DNA from: Amycolatopsis sp. cg9
GTDB taxonomy: Bacteria > Actinomycetota > Actinomycetes > Mycobacteriales > Pseudonocardiaceae
DNA: 64,000 nucleotides
Assembly (NCBI RefSeq): GCF_041346945.1
Contig: NZ_CP166850.1
Coordinates: forward strand, 10,214,501-10,278,500
Direction of reading: 5' to 3'
Part shown: one piece after another, positions 21,363 to 33,500 of the stretch
How positions within the stretch are numbered: position 1 is the first letter of the stretch
Layout of the letters: each line of letters starts with the position of its first letter
Made by a program: the position numbers and the translations under genes
Notes under the pieces: generated by a model
Databases searched by the model: none
Seen by the model: only the letters and a program-made list of their open reading frames with translations
Told to the model about the DNA's origin: nothing

Positions 21363-24300
21363 CTACAATTTCCCGAGGTCATTGTTGATGAATTCGAGCA
21401 GTGCGTCGTCGTCGGCGAATTCGAGGCCACCGGCCGGTGCCGGGACGGCCGCCGGTTCGGCGTACCGGCTCAGCAGGGCCTGCAGCCGCACGGTGAGTTC
21501 GCCGCGCGTCAGCCGGTCGGGTTCGCCGCCGGCCAGCGCCGTCTCCAGCCGCTCGAGCTCGGCCAGCACGCTCGGGGTCCCGTCCCCCAGCTCGGCCCGC
21601 AGGTGCTCGGCGAGCGCGGTCGCGTTGGGGTGGTTGAACACGAGCGTGGCGGGCAGGTCGAGGCCGGTCTCCGCGGCGAGCCTGCCCCGCAGCTCGACGG
21701 CGGTGAGCGAGTCGAACCCGAGTTCGGTGAAGGCCCGCTTGGGGTCGACGGCGGCGGTCGTGGCGTGGCCGAGGACGTGCGCGGCCTCGGTCCGGATCAG
21801 GCCGACCAGTTCGGCGAGCTGGTCGGCCGGGGCGAGCCCGGCGAGCTTCGTCCGGAAGGCGTCCCCCTGGCCGGCGACGGCTTGCGGCTCGTCGACCCGC
21901 GCTTCGGGCAGCTCGTCGAGCAGGCGGCTCGGGCGCGTGGCGGTGAAGGCCGGGGCGAACTTCGCCCAGTCGACGTCCGCGACGACGACGTTCTCGTCCC
22001 CGGCCCGCCGCAGCGCGGCGATCGCTTTCTCCGGCGCGAGGGTCGCCAAGCCGCGCCGCCGGAGGTGCTCCTGCGCGGCCGGGTCGGCGGCCATCCCGCC
22101 CTCGGCCCACGGCCCCCAGGCGACGGAGGTGGCCACCCGGTTTCGCGCCCGGCGCCGGCTCGCGAGAGCGTCGAGTTCGGCGTTCGCGGCGGCGTAGGCG
22201 GTCTGGCCGCCACTGCCCCAGACACCGGCGATGGACGAGAAGAGGACGAAGGCGTCGAGGTCGTCGCCGAGCAGTTCGTCGAGGTGGCGGGCCCCGGCGA
22301 CCTTGGCTTCCCGGATCCGGTGGAAGTCGTCGTCACCGAGGTCGGCGAAGGCCGTGGCCTGACTGGCCCCGGCGGCGTGCACGACGGCGGTGATCTTCGG
22401 GAGCTGCCCGAGGACGCGGGCCAGGTCGTCGCGGTTGCCGACGTCGCAGGCCAGGACACTCGCTTCGGCACCGGCGGCACGCAGCTCGTCGGCGAGGGCG
22501 CCGGCGCCCGGCGCTTCCGGGCCACTGCGGCTGAGGAGGACGAGGTGTCCGGCGCCGGAGCGGGCGGCCCAGCGGGCCACGGTCGCGCCGAGGGCGCCGG
22601 TGCCGCCGGTGATGAGGACGGTGCCGCTGGGTGTCCACGACGGCGCGGGGTTCGGGAGCGGCGCACGGGCGAGGCGGCGCGCGAAGACGCCGGTGGGGCG
22701 GAGGGCGAGCTGGTCCTCGCCGCTGAGGGCGCTGGAGGACCCGGCCACCTGCTGACCCGCGGCGCGCGGGCCGGCGACCGCACCCGAGGACCCGGCCACC
22801 CCCAGGCCACCGGAGGCATGCGAACCGGCGGCACCAGCGGACGGGGTCACCGGCTGATCGGCGACGTGCGGGCGAGCGACCGCACCCGAGGCTGCGGCCA
22901 CACCCTGGCCATCGGAGGCATGCGAGCCGGCGGCACCAGCGGACGGCGCCACCGGCCGACCGGCGGCGCGCGGGCCGGCGACCGCACCCGAGGCTCCGGC
23001 CACCCTCTGGCCGCCGGGGGCATGCGAGCCGGCGGCACCAGCGAGCGGGCCGGCGACCGCACCCGAGGCTCCGGCCACCCTCTGGCCGCCGGTCGCGGGC
23101 AGGCTGGTGGGGTGGCCCATGATGATTCCCCACAGGCGGGCGACCTGGTGCTCGTCGGGGACCTCCGGCACGTCGATCAGGCCGCCCCAGCGGTCCGGGG
23201 TCTCCAGCGCCAGTGCGCGGCCGAAGCCCCAGAGGGCGGCCAGGCCGGGGTCGGCCGGACGGTCGTCGCCCGGTAGCTCCGCCGCGCCGAGGGTCACGCA
23301 CCACAACGGCGTCGCCGCGTCGGACCTGGCCAGTTTCATGGCCGTGCCGAGGGCGTCGTCGCCCGGTGCCGCGATCAGGATCACCCCGTCGGGCGAGCCG
23401 AGTCCTTCCGGCTCGACGACCGGGATGCCCAGTGCGTCCGCCCAGCGCCGGGCCGCGCCGGGGGCGGCCACCGCCACCTGCCGTCCCGGGGTTGCCGGGG
23501 TGGGCTCCGCGGCCGGGACCCACGTCACCCGGTAGCGCCAGGAGTCCGTCACCGCGGTTTCGGTCCGGTCCCGGCGCCAGGAAGCCAGTGCCGGCAACAC
23601 CTTCGCCACGTCGGGCTCCGGCACCCCGGTGCCTGCCGACAGACCGGCCACGTCCGCGCGCTCGACCGCCGCCCAGAACTGCGCGTCGACCTCGCCGCCG
23701 ACCGGGCGCGGGGCCGGGGCGGGCCAGAACCGTTCGCGCTGGAAAGCGTACGTGGGCAAGGGAATCCGGTGGCCCGGCAGCTCCGTCCAGTCCACCGGCA
23801 CCCCGGCGGTGTGCAGCCCGGCCAATGCGGCGAAGAACGTCCGTTCTTCCTCGCGGTCCCGCCGCAGCGCCGGAATCGCCTTGCCGGGGACCATCGAACT
23901 CAGCACCCCGTCCGGCCCCAGCTCCAAGAACACCCCGACACCGGCGGCTTCCAACGTCGAGACACCGTCGGCGAACCGGACCGCCTCCCGCACGTGCCGC
24001 ACCCAGTAATCCGCCGTGAACGGCTCCGCGAGAGCACCGCTCACATTCGAGATCACCGGTATCGTCGCAGAGCGGTGATCCAGAGACTCCGCGACCGCGC
24101 GGAACTCCTCCAGCATCGGATCCATCAACGGCGAATGGAACGCATGGCTGACGGTGAGGCGCTTGGTCTTCGGGAACTGCGCCGCGATCGCCAGCACCTC
24201 GGCCTCGTCGCCGGAGATGACCACCGACTCCGGGCCGTTGACCGCGGCTATCGACACGCCTTCAGTGAGGGTGACGGCCGACTCGGGAGCGGCAATCGAA

Positions 24301-27300
24301 ACCATCGCCCCACCCGGCGGCAGGGCCTGCATCAGGGAAGCGCGCGCGGCGACGAGGCGGCAGGCGTCCTCGAGCGAGAGGACGCCCGCGACGTGGGCCG
24401 CCGAGATTTCGCCGATCGAGTGCCCCGCCACGAAGTCCGGGCGGATGCCGAACGACTCGACCAGGCGGAACAACGCCACCTCGACCGCGAACAACGCCGG
24501 CTGCGTGAACTCCGTCCGGTTCAGCAACTCAGCATCGTCGAAAGCCGAGCGCAGGCCAGGGAAGTGCCCACACACCTCGTCGAAAGCCGCGGCGTACACC
24601 GGGAACCGCCCGTAAAGCCCCCAGCCCATCCCGGCCCGCTGCGCCCCCTGACCGGTGAAGAGAACAGCGAGCGGGCCCGAGCCGGCATCCCCGCGCACCA
24701 CAGAAGGATCCGACGCACCGTCCGCCAACGCGGTGAGCCCGCGAACCAGCTCACCGTCCTCCGAAGCGAGCACGACCGCCCGCCGGGACAGAGCCGCCCG
24801 GCCCGTCGCCAAGGAGAAGGCCAAGTCCGGCAGCGCACCGCGTTCGGCGGCGAGCAACCGGCGGGCCTGCGCACGCACGCCCTCCTCGGTCTGCGCGGAC
24901 AGGAGCACCGGCAGCACCCCGACCGGCGCCGTGTCGTGGACGACCGCCTCCTCGGGCGCCTGCTCGAGGATCGTGTGCGCGTTCGTCCCCGAGATCCCGA
25001 ACGACGAAACACCCGCCCGCCGGGGCCGGTCCGACGGCCACTTCCGCGGCTCGGTCAGCAGTTCCACCGCGCCGGACGTCCAGTCCACATGGGACGAAGG
25101 CGCGTCCACGTGCAACGTCTGCGGCAGCACGCCGGTGCGCATCGCCATGACCATCTTGATGATCCCGGCGACCCCCGCGGCGGCCTGCGTGTGGCCCAGG
25201 TTCGACTTCACCGAACCCAGCCACAGCGGCTCGTCGCGGTCCTGGCCGTAGGTCGCCAGCAACGCCTGCGCCTCGATCGGGTCACCCAGCTTCGTCCCGG
25301 TGCCGTGCGCTTCGACGGCGTCCACTTCGGACGGTGAGAGCCCGGCATCCGCGAGAGCGGCGCGGATGACCCTTTGCTGCGAAGGGCCGTTCGGCGCGGT
25401 CAGGCCGTTCGACGCGCCATCGGAGTTCACCGCCGAACCCCGCACCACGGCCAGGATCTCGTGCCCCCGTCGGCGTGCGTCCGACAGGCGTTCCACCAGC
25501 AGCAGGCCGACACCCTCGCCCCAGCCCGTGCCGTCCGCGCCGTCGGCGAACGCCTTGATGCCGCCGTCCGGGGCCAAGCCGCCCTGCCGGTCGAACTCCA
25601 CGAACGCGCCCGGGGTCGACATCACCGTGACGCCACCGGCGATGGCGAGATCGCATTCGCCCGCCCGCAGCGCCTGCCGGGCCCAGTGCACCGCCACCAG
25701 CGACGACGAGCAGGCCGTGTCCACGGTGACCGCCGGGCCCTCCAGGCCGAACGAGTACGCGATCCGGCCGGAGACGACCGCCGCCGCGTTGCCCGTGCCG
25801 ACGTAGCCGGCGACCTCGTCACCCGCGTCGGTCAGCAGGGCCGGGTAGTCCTGGCCGTTGGTGCCGGCGAAGACGCCGATCCGTTCGCCGCGCAACGAAC
25901 GCGGGTCGAGGCCGGCGCGTTCGAACAGCTCCCACGACGTTTCCAGCAGCAGCCGCTGCTGCGGGTCCATGGCCAGCGCCTCGCGGGGCGAGATGCCGAA
26001 GAGGCCGGCGTCGAAGTCCGCGGCCCCGCCGAGGAACCCGCCCGGCCGGACGGCGGCGAGGTCGCCCGGCCAGCCGCGGTCGGCGGGCGGGGCGGACAAC
26101 GCGTCGGCGCCGCGCGCGACGAGGTCCCAGAGGTCTTCCGGCGACCGGACTTCGCCCGGGAACCGGCACGCCATCGCCACGATCGCGATCGGCTCGTCGT
26201 CGCCTGCGGGGCCGGCCGCCGGCGTGCCCGGGCCGGGAGCCGACCCGGCGAGCAGGCCGTGCAGGTGCCGGGCGAGGGTGGCCGGGTCGGGGTGGTCGTA
26301 GGTCAGCGTGGCGGGCAGGTCGAGCCCGGTGGCGGTGCGCAGCCGGTTGCGGAGTTCGACCGCCGACAACGACGTGAACCCGAGGTCGCTGAACGCCCGG
26401 TCGCGGTCGACCGCAGCGGCCGAAGCGTGCCCGAGCACCGCGGCGACGTGCTCGCGGACGAGGCCCAGCACACCGGCGGCGGTGAATTCGAGGACGGCGG
26501 GCGGCTCGGCGGGCGGCGCCAGCTCGGCGAGCAGCGGGCTCGGCCGGGCCGCGGTGAACGCCGGGCCGAACACCGGCCAGTCGACGTCGGCGATCGCCAG
26601 CGTCGTGTCCCCGGCGGCCAGTGCCCCGCCGAGCGCGGTGAGCGCGAGGTCCGGGTCGAGCGGGCGGAGGCCCGCCGCGCCGAGCCGGGCGGTGACGCCG
26701 TCGTCCGCCATCCCGCCGCCGGCCCACGGTCCCCACGCCACGGCGAGTGCGGGCCGGCCCGCGGCGCGGCGCGTCTCGGCCAGCGCGTCGAGCCGGGCGT
26801 TGGCCGCGGCGTACCCGGCCTGCCCGGCCGCGCCGAGGGTACCGGCGAGCCCGGAGAACAGCACGAAGGCGTCGAGGCCGTGGGTCAGCTCGTCGAGGTG
26901 GAGCGCGCCGTCGACCTTGGCCGCCTCGACCCGCGCGAGGCGCTCCGGGGTCAGCGTGTCGAGGACGCCGTCGTCGAGCACGCCCGCGGTGTGCACCACT
27001 CCGCGCAGGTCCGGGATCCGCGCGAGGAGCGCGGCCACGGCGTCCCGGTCGGCGACGTCGCAGGCTTCGACGGCCGTCGGGGTGCCGGCCGCGGTCAGCT
27101 CGGCGGCGAGTTCGGTCGCGCCGGGCGCGTCGGGGCCGCGCCGCGACGTCAGGACGAGCCGCTCGGCGCCGTTCGCCGCCGCCCACCGGGCGACCCGGGC
27201 ACCGAGCGCGCCGGTACCGCCGGTGACGAGGACCGTGCCCCGCCAGCGCCAGTTCGGCGCGCCGCCGGCCGGGGCGGGCACGAGCCGCCGCCCGAAGACG

Positions 27301-30300
27301 CCGGACGCGCGCACGGACACCTGGTCTTCGCCGCCGCCGAGCACGGCGAGGAGCCGTCCGGCGGCGCGTTCGTCCAGCTCGGCGGGGAGTTCGACGAGAC
27401 CGCCCCAGCGCTCGGGCACCTCCAGCGCGGCGCTGCGGCCGAGGCCCCAGATGCCGGCCTGGTCCGGTGTCGCGCGGGTCAGGCACCACAGCGGCGCGGC
27501 GATCCCCGCGTCACCGAGCGCCTGGAGGAGGACCGTGGTCGAGGCGACGTCGCCGCCGGTGGCGAGCACCCCGGTCCAGTCGTGACCGGCTTCGCGCAGC
27601 CGGTCGGCCAACGCCGCGCGGGACTCCCCCGCCGTGGCGAGCGGCAGGACGCCGGTGAGCAGGGTGCCCAGCCGGGCGGCGGTTTCGTCGCCCGCCGGGG
27701 CGACCAGCAGCCACTGCCCCGGCGTACCGGCGGCGGGGGTGATCGGCGTCCAGTCGGCGCGGTACCGCCAGCCCGCGATCGTGCGGTCCCGGCGGCTGCG
27801 GTGCCGCCAGGCGGACAGCGCCGGTCGCACGGCTTCCGCGAGGTCCTGGTCGAGGCCGAGCGCGTCGGCGAGGTCGTCGGTGTCCGCGCTCTCGACCGCC
27901 GCCCAGAAGGCTTGGTCCTCTGTGGACAGTTCGGCAGTATCGGTGAGCCAGTAGTGCTGCCGCTGGAACGCGTAGGTCGGCAGTTCGGCGTGCGCTTCGG
28001 CGGGCAGGAACGATGTCCAGTCGACGTCGACGCCGTGGACGTGAACAGTGCTCAACGCCGTGAGCAGTGCTCTCTCTTCAGAGCGGTCTCGTCGTAGAGC
28101 ACTGATCGCGATTCCGTCGACCATCGCACTGAGGACACCGTCGGGCCCCAGCTCCAGGAACACGCCCACCCCGGCGGCTTCCAGCGTCGAGATGCCGTCG
28201 GCGAACCGGACCGCCTCCCGCACGTGCCGGACCCAGTAGTCCGCCGTGAACGGCTCCGCGAGAGCACCGCTCACATTCGAGATCACCGGTATCGTCGCAG
28301 AGCGGTGATCCAGAGACTCCGCGACCGCGCGGAACTCCTCCAGCATCGGATCCATCAACGGCGAATGGAACGCGTGGCTCACCTTGAGGCGCTTGGTCTT
28401 GGGGAACTGCGCCGCGATCGCCAGGACCGCGGTCTCGTCGCCGGAGATGACCACCGACTCCGGGCCGTTGACCGCGGCGATGGAGACACCCTCGGTGAGG
28501 GTGATCTCAGACTCGGGGGCCGCGATCGAGACCATCGCCCCGCCCGTGGGGAGGGCTTGCATCAGGGAGGCACGGGCGGCGACCAGGCGGCAGGCGTCTT
28601 CGAGGGACAGGACTCCGGCGACGTGGGCGGCGGAGATCTCGCCGATCGAGTGCCCGGCAACGAAATCCGGGCGGATGCCGAACGATTCGACCAAGCGGAA
28701 GAGAGCAACCTCTACTGCGAAGAGTGCGGGCTGGGTGAACTCTGTGCGGTCGAGCAGCTCTGCGTCGGTGAAGGCATCGCGGAGAGCCGGATCGAAGTGG
28801 GTGAGAACCGCGTCGAAAGCCGTGGCGTAGACCGGGAAGCGGGCGTAGAGCTCCTGCCCCATCCCGACCCGCTGCGCGCCCTGGCCCGTGAACAGCACCG
28901 CCAGTCCGCCCGGCACGACACTGCCGTGCACCAGGTTCGGGGCGCTCCCGCCGGCCGCGAGGGCTTCGAGCCCGGTCCGCATCTCGGCCGCCGAAGCACC
29001 GATCACCACGGCCCGGTCCTCGAACGCCGTGCGGCCGGTCAGCAGTGCCGCTCCCACGTCCGGCAGGGCGGCGTCCGTCAACGGCACCAGCGCCGAAGCC
29101 TGTGCGCGCAGGGCGTCCGAGCCGCGGGCCGAGACCAGCCACGGGACCGGGCCGGTCACCGCGGTCGAGGTCGGCTCGGCGGGTTCCACCCCTTCGAGGA
29201 TCACGTGGGCGTTCGTGCCCGAGATCCCGAACGACGACACCGCGGCCCGGCGCGGCCGGTCGGACGGCCACTCGCGGGCCGAGGTGAGCAGTTCCACCGC
29301 GCCCGCGGACCAGTCCACTTGGGACGACGGCTCGCCGGCGTGCAGCGTGCGCGGCAGCACGCCGTGCCGCATCGCCTGCACCATCTTGATCACGCCCGCG
29401 ACGCCGGACGCCGACTGCGTGTGGCCGATGTTCGACTTCACCGAACCCAGCCACAGCGGGGTTTCCCGCTCCTGGCCGTAGGTTTCGAGCAGCGCCTGCG
29501 CTTCGATCGGGTCGCCGAGCGAGGTTCCCGTGCCGTGCGCTTCGACGACGTCGATGTCCGATGTGGACAGCCGCGCGGCCGCGAGGGCGGCGGTGATGAC
29601 CCGGCGCTGGGAGGGGCCATTGGGGGCGGTGAGGCCGTTGGACGCGCCGTCGGAGTTCACCGCCGAGCCGCGCAGGACCGCCAGTACCGGGTGCCCGAGG
29701 CGCCGCGCGTCCGACAGCCGCTCGACCAGCAGCAGGCCGACGCCCTCGGCCCAGCCGGTGCCGTCGGCGGCGTCGGCGAACGCCTTGCAGCGCCCGTCGG
29801 CCGCGAGGCCGCCCTGCCGGTCGAACTCGGCGAACGTGCCCGGGGTGGCCATCACGGTGACGCCGCCGGCGATCGCCAGGGTGCACTCCCCGCGCCGCAG
29901 TGCCTGGGCGGCGAGGTGCAGGGCGACCAGCGACGACGAGCACGCCGAGTCGATCGTGACCGACGGTCCCTCCAGCCCGAGGTGGTAGGACAGCCGCCCG
30001 GACAGCACGCTGCCCGCGGTGCCGGTGAGCAGGTAGCCGGCGACGTCTTCGTCCCCGCCGGAGCCGGTGCCGTAGCCGGACGCGGCCCCGCCCACGAACA
30101 CGCCGGTGCTGCTGCGCTTCACCGACTTCGGCGTGATCCCGGCCCGTTCCAGCAGCTCCCACGACGTCTCCAGCAGCAGCCGCTGCTGCGGGTCCATGGC
30201 GAGGGCCTCGCGGGGCGAGATGCCGAAGAACGCCGGGTCGAACTCGGCGGCGCCGTAGAGGAACCCGCCCTGGAACGACCCGGCGGGCCAGCCGCGGTCG

Positions 30301-30512
30301 GCCGGGAAGCCGCCGATCGCGTCGGTGCCGCTTTCGACCAGCTGCCACAGGTCCTCGGGCGAGCCGACGCCGCCGGGGTAGCGGCAGCTCATGGCCACGA
30401 TCGCGATGGGCTCCCGGTCCCGGGCCTCGACGTCGGCGAGCCGGTCGCGGGTGTCCTTCAGATCGGCCGTGACGAACTTGAGGTAGTCACGGAGTTTCTG
30501 CTCGTTGGCCAT
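21363..30512 (-). CDS. Modular type I polyketide synthase PKS-C, two modules
   Basis: This two-module extender PKS has 3049 residues from ATG 30512. That start is chosen because [12 protein letters not shown] aligns with the starts of PKS-D ([12 protein letters not shown]) and PKS-E ([12 protein letters not shown]). A GTG at 30533, overlapping the PKS-B stop as GTGA, would add 7 residues and is the alternative. Order: docking coiled coil 1-34; KS 35, AT ~538, KR ~1097, ACP ~1378; KS ~1438, AT ~1951, KR ~2635, ACP ~2933; C-terminal docking tail ending in an acidic [10 protein letters not shown] motif. Both ATs have [11 protein letters not shown] and HAFHS (malonyl). Oddities: module 1 has KS SACSSS, KR FSG and ACP GFTSL. 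Module 2 has a repeat insertion of about 110 residues in its KR region. The stop (TAG, 21363-21365) is followed by a strong hairpin. Confidence 0.97.
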   Translation of the reverse strand: MANEQKLRDYLKFVTADLKDTRDRLADVEARDREPIAIVAMSCRYPGGVGSPEDLWQLVESGTDAIGGFPADRGWPAGSFQGGFLYGAAEFDPAFFGISPREALAMDPQQRLLLETSWELLERAGITPKSVKRSSTGVFVGGAASGYGTGSGGDEDVAGYLLTGTAGSVLSGRLSYHLGLEGPSVTIDSACSSSLVALHLAAQALRRGECTLAIAGGVTVMATPGTFAEFDRQGGLAADGRCKAFADAADGTGWAEGVGLLLVERLSDARRLGHPVLAVLRGSAVNSDGASNGLTAPNGPSQRRVITAALAAARLSTSDIDVVEAHGTGTSLGDPIEAQALLETYGQERETPLWLGSVKSNIGHTQSASGVAGVIKMVQAMRHGVLPRTLHAGEPSSQVDWSAGAVELLTSAREWPSDRPRRAAVSSFGISGTNAHVILEGVEPAEPTSTAVTGPVPWLVSARGSDALRAQASALVPLTDAALPDVGAALLTGRTAFEDRAVVIGASAAEMRTGLEALAAGGSAPNLVHGSVVPGGLAVLFTGQGAQRVGMGQELYARFPVYATAFDAVLTHFDPALRDAFTDAELLDRTEFTQPALFAVEVALFRLVESFGIRPDFVAGHSIGEISAAHVAGVLSLEDACRLVAARASLMQALPTGGAMVSIAAPESEITLTEGVSIAAVNGPESVVISGDETAVLAIAAQFPKTKRLKVSHAFHSPLMDPMLEEFRAVAESLDHRSATIPVISNVSGALAEPFTADYWVRHVREAVRFADGISTLEAAGVGVFLELGPDGVLSAMVDGIAISALRRDRSEERALLTALSTVHVHGVDVDWTSFLPAEAHAELPTYAFQRQHYWLTDTAELSTEDQAFWAAVESADTDDLADALGLDQDLAEAVRPALSAWRHRSRRDRTIAGWRYRADWTPITPAAGTPGQWLLVAPAGDETAARLGTLLTGVLPLATAGESRAALADRLREAGHDWTGVLATGGDVASTTVLLQALGDAGIAAPLWCLTRATPDQAGIWGLGRSAALEVPERWGGLVELPAELDERAAGRLLAVLGGGEDQVSVRASGVFGRRLVPAPAGGAPNWRWRGTVLVTGGTGALGARVARWAAANGAERLVLTSRRGPDAPGATELAAELTAAGTPTAVEACDVADRDAVAALLARIPDLRGVVHTAGVLDDGVLDTLTPERLARVEAAKVDGALHLDELTHGLDAFVLFSGLAGTLGAAGQAGYAAANARLDALAETRRAAGRPALAVAWGPWAGGGMADDGVTARLGAAGLRPLDPDLALTALGGALAAGDTTLAIADVDWPVFGPAFTAARPSPLLAELAPPAEPPAVLEFTAAGVLGLVREHVAAVLGHASAAAVDRDRAFSDLGFTSLSAVELRNRLRTATGLDLPATLTYDHPDPATLARHLHGLLAGSAPGPGTPAAGPAGDDEPIAIVAMACRFPGEVRSPEDLWDLVARGADALSAPPADRGWPGDLAAVRPGGFLGGAADFDAGLFGISPREALAMDPQQRLLLETSWELFERAGLDPRSLRGERIGVFAGTNGQDYPALLTDAGDEVAGYVGTGNAAAVVSGRIAYSFGLEGPAVTVDTACSSSLVAVHWARQALRAGECDLAIAGGVTVMSTPGAFVEFDRQGGLAPDGGIKAFADGADGTGWGEGVGLLLVERLSDARRRGHEILAVVRGSAVNSDGASNGLTAPNGPSQQRVIRAALADAGLSPSEVDAVEAHGTGTKLGDPIEAQALLATYGQDRDEPLWLGSVKSNLGHTQAAAGVAGIIKMVMAMRTGVLPQTLHVDAPSSHVDWTSGAVELLTEPRKWPSDRPRRAGVSSFGISGTNAHTILEQAPEEAVVHDTAPVGVLPVLLSAQTEEGVRAQARRLLAAERGALPDLAFSLATGRAALSRRAVVLASEDGELVRGLTALADGASDPSVVRGDAGSGPLAVLFTGQGAQRAGMGWGLYGRFPVYAAAFDEVCGHFPGLRSAFDDAELLNRTEFTQPALFAVEVALFRLVESFGIRPDFVAGHSIGEISAAHVAGVLSLEDACRLVAARASLMQALPPGGAMVSIAAPESAVTLTEGVSIAAVNGPESVVISGDEAEVLAIAAQFPKTKRLTVSHAFHSPLMDPMLEEFRAVAESLDHRSATIPVISNVSGALAEPFTADYWVRHVREAVRFADGVSTLEAAGVGVFLELGPDGVLSSMVPGKAIPALRRDREEERTFFAALAGLHTAGVPVDWTELPGHRIPLPTYAFQRERFWPAPAPRPVGGEVDAQFWAAVERADVAGLSAGTGVPEPDVAKVLPALASWRRDRTETAVTDSWRYRVTWVPAAEPTPATPGRQVAVAAPGAARRWADALGIPVVEPEGLGSPDGVILIAAPGDDALGTAMKLARSDAATPLWCVTLGAAELPGDDRPADPGLAALWGFGRALALETPDRWGGLIDVPEVPDEHQVARLWGIIMGHPTSLPATGGQRVAGASGAVAGPLAGAAGSHAPGGQRVAGASGAVAGPRAAGRPVAPSAGAAGSHASDGQGVAAASGAVARPHVADQPVTPSAGAAGSHASGGLGVAGSSGAVAGPRAAGQQVAGSSSALSGEDQLALRPTGVFARRLARAPLPNPAPSWTPSGTVLITGGTGALGATVARWAARSGAGHLVLLSRSGPEAPGAGALADELRAAGAEASVLACDVGNRDDLARVLGQLPKITAVVHAAGASQATAFADLGDDDFHRIREAKVAGARHLDELLGDDLDAFVLFSSIAGVWGSGGQTAYAAANAELDALASRRRARNRVATSVAWGPWAEGGMAADPAAQEHLRRRGLATLAPEKAIAALRRAGDENVVVADVDWAKFAPAFTATRPSRLLDELPEARVDEPQAVAGQGDAFRTKLAGLAPADQLAELVGLIRTEAAHVLGHATTAAVDPKRAFTELGFDSLTAVELRGRLAAETGLDLPATLVFNHPNATALAEHLRAELGDGTPSVLAELERLETALAGGEPDRLTRGELTVRLQALLSRYAEPAAVPAPAGGLEFADDDALLEFINNDLGKL
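21590..26205 (-). other. PKS-C module 2: KS-AT-KR-ACP, malonyl, with repeat insertion
   Basis: The KS has DTACSSS. The AT has GHSIGEIS and HAFHS (malonyl). The KR has [18 protein letters not shown] and YAAAN (A-type, no LDD). In the structural half of the KR, between LWGIIMG and GEDQLALRP, the protein carries about 110 extra residues from a 102-bp tandem repeat (22741-23100). The catalytic half looks intact. The predicted product is a beta-hydroxyl. Confidence 0.88.
22741..23100 (-). repeat. 102-bp tandem repeat inside PKS-C module 2
   Basis: The marker CACCCGAG recurs at 22781, 22883, 22985 and 23060: two full 102-bp periods and one copy shortened by 27 bp, all multiples of three. Each full unit encodes 34 residues of the form GSHAxxGQxVAxASGAVAxP, rich in Ala, Gly and Ser. 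The reading frame stays open. The array sits in the structural part of the KR, and no other module here has it. Confidence 0.92.
26230..30415 (-). other. PKS-C module 1: KS-AT-KR-ACP, malonyl, several atypical residues
   Basis: The KS reads DSACSSS (Cys kept). The AT has GHSIGEIS and HAFHS (malonyl). The KR has GGTGALG and a B-type LDD, but FSGLAG in place of FSS, so the usual catalytic Ser is Gly. The ACP reads GFTSL with Ser kept but Asp replaced by Thr. There is no DH. The predicted product is a beta-hydroxyl if the KR works, otherwise a ketone. Confidence 0.85.
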
Positions 30513-30529
30513 GGCCGCCCCACTGTCTT

Positions 30530-33500
30530 TCACGAGGTCCGGAAGGTGCTGTCGATGAAGTCGAAGAGCTCGTCGTCGCTGGCGTCGCCGAGGTCGGTGC
30601 CGGCCCGGTCACCGTCCAGCTCGCTCCAGCGCGCGAGGAAGCCCTTCAGGCGCGCGGTGATCTCGCCGCGCGCGGAGATCCCGGCCAGGTCCGTCTCGGT
30701 GACGGTCTCGAACGCGGCTTCGAGCCGGTCGAGCTCGTCGAGCAACCGGATCCGGTCCGGCTCGGCCGGGCCGCCCAGCCGCCGGTCGAGCTCCTCGGCC
30801 AGGTCGGCCGCGGTCGGGTGGTCGAAGGCCAGCGACGCCGGCAGGCTCAGCCCGGTCCCCGCGGCGAGCCGGTTGCGCAGCTCGACCGCCATCAGCGAGT
30901 CGAAACCGAGCTCCTTGAACGCGCGCTCGGGCCCGATCGCCTGCGCCGTGTGCCCGAGCACGCCCGCGACCTGGTCCAGGACCAGCGTGAGCAGCGCCTT
31001 CGGCCGGTCCGCGGCCGGCATCGAAGCGAACCCGCTCTCCTCGGGCTCGGCTTCGGTCAGCGCGGCCCGCACCGCCGGGAGGTCGGCCAGGACCGGCCGG
31101 GGCCGGGCCGCGGTGAACACCGGCGCGAACCGGGCCCAGTCGACGTCGGCGACGACGACGGCGGTGTCGTCGGCCGCGAGCGCCCGGCGGAAGGCCGTGA
31201 CGCCGAGCGCCGGGTCCATCGGCGGGAGGCCGCGCCCGCGCAGCATTCGCACCGCGCCGTCGTCGGCCGCCATCCCGGACTCGGCCCACGGGCCCCAGGC
31301 GATCGCGGTCGCGGTGAGCCCGCGGCCACGGCGTTCCTCGGCGAGCGCGTCCAGGAACGCGTTCGCCGCGCCGTAAACCGCCTGCTCGCCGCTGCCCCAC
31401 ACGCCGGAGATCGAGGAGAACAGGACGAACGCGTCCAGGTCGCGGTCGCGGGTCAGCTCGTCGAGGTGCCGGGCGCCGGCCACCTTCCCGGCCAGCACCG
31501 CGGTCACCTCGTCGGGCGTGATCGCGGTGAGCGGGCCGTTCTGGCCGGTGCCGGCGGCGTGCACCACCGCGGTCAGCGGCAGATCCGCCGGGATCGCCGC
31601 GACGACCTTCGCGAGGGCGTCCCGGTCGGCCGCGTCGCAGGCGGCGAGGGTGACGCGGACGCCGAGGGCGGACAGCTCCGAGGCCAGCTCGGCCGCGCCC
31701 GGCGCCTGGGCGCCGCGACGGCCGGTCAGCACGAGGTGCTCGGCGCCGGAAGCGGCCAGTTCGCGGGCGACCGCCGCGCCGAGCGCGCCGGTGCCGCCGG
31801 TGACCAGCACCGTGCCGCGCGGCCGCCAGTCCCGCGTCGCCCCGGCCGGGGCGGGGGCGAGCCGCCGGGCGAAGACGCCGTCCGGACGGATGGCGACCTC
31901 GTCCTCGGTGCCGTCGGCCAGCACGGCCGCGAGCCGGGCCCCGGCCGCCGCGTCGAGCGTCTCGGGCAGGTCGGCGAGGCCGCCCCAGCCGGACGGCAGC
32001 TCCAGGGCCGCGATCCGGCCGAAGCCCCAGGTCGTCGCCTGGCCGGGCCGGGTCACGTCCTTGACCGCGCCCCGGGTGAGGCACCACAGGCGGGCCGGGA
32101 CGCCGGAGTCGGCGAAGGCCTGGGTGAGCACCAGGTTGGCGGCGAGCCCGGCCTCGGCGTCGCCGTCGACGGCCAGCAGCGACACGACTCCTTCGACGCC
32201 GGCGTGGTCGCGCAGCAGCGTCGTCAGCGCGGCCCGGTCGAGGCGACCGGAGTCGACCACGGGCTCGGCGCCGTGCGCGGCCAGCGCCTGCGCCACCTCG
32301 CCGGCGAGGTCGTCCGCGCCGAGGACGAGCCAGCGGCCGGTCAGCCGTCCGGTGGTCTCGGCCAGCGGACGCCAGGTGACGCGGTAGCGCCAGGCGTCCA
32401 CAGTGGACGACGAGCGCCAGCGGCCGAGCGCCGCCATGGCGTGGTCGTCCAGTCCGAGGTCGCCCGCGTCGACCGCGGCCCAGAAACCCCGGTCGCCTTC
32501 GGCCGGCGGCGCGGGCTCGAGCCAGAACCGCGACCGCTGGAAGGCGTAGGTCGGCAGCGCGGTCCGCCGGGCGCCGGCGAGCAGGGCTCGGGCGTCGAGC
32601 GGGAAGCCGGCGACCCGGAGCCGGGCGAACGCCGTGACCAGGGCGCGCGGCTCGTCCTCGCCGTCCCGCAGCGTCGGTACCGCAGGGAGATCGGTGCTCT
32701 CGGCCGCCATCGCGGACAGCACGCCGTCGGGGCCGAGCTCGAGGAACGTGCTCGCGCCCTGCTCGGCGAGCGTCGTCACCGCGTCGGCGAAGCGGACGGC
32801 TTCACGCACGTGCCGCACCCAGTACTCCGCGGTGTACGGCTCGGCGAGAGCACCGCTCACATTCGAGATCACCGGAATCTCCGCCGGGTGGTACGTCAAG
32901 GTCTCGGCCACCGCGCGGAACTCGGCCAGCATCGGGTCCATCAGCGGCGAGTGGAAGGCGTGGCTGACGCGCAGCCGCTTGGTCTTCACCCCGCGCCCCG
33001 CGAACTCCGCGGCGAGCGCGAGCACCGCGGTTTCCTCGCCCGAGAGCACGGTGCTGTGAGGACCGTTGACCGCCGCGATGCCGACGCCGTCGCCCGGCAG
33101 CTCGGCCCGGACGTCGGCCTCGGGAGCGCCGATCGCGACCATCGCGCCGCCCTCGGGCAGCGCCTGCATCAGGCTCGCGCGGGCGGAGACCAGCGCGCAC
33201 GCGTCGGGCAGCGACAGCACGCCGGCGACGTGCGCGGCGGCCAGCTCGCCGATCGAGTGCCCGGCCACGAAGTCCGGCCGGACGCCCCAGGACTCGACGA
33301 GCCGGAACAGCGCGACTTCGAGGGCGAAGATCGCGGGTTGCGCGTAGCCGGTGCGGTCGAGCAGATCCGTGTCGATGACCTCGTGCAGCGGCAGGTCGGT
33401 GTCCAGCAGTGCGGAGATTTCGTCGAAGGCTTCCGCGAAGACCGGGAACCGCGCGTACAGCTCGCGGCCCATCCCGGCCCGCTGCGCGCCCTGGCCGGTG

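Noticed and set aside
22741..23100. CRISPR-like array
   Set aside because: The repeat has no distinct spacers; adjacent units diverge gradually, keep a reading frame and lie inside a PKS gene.
29930..29960. SACSSS in the C1 KS (and AACSSS in A2) as sign of a loading or decarboxylating KS
   Set aside because: The catalytic Cys is present in both; a KSQ would have Gln in its place. No loading module is visible.
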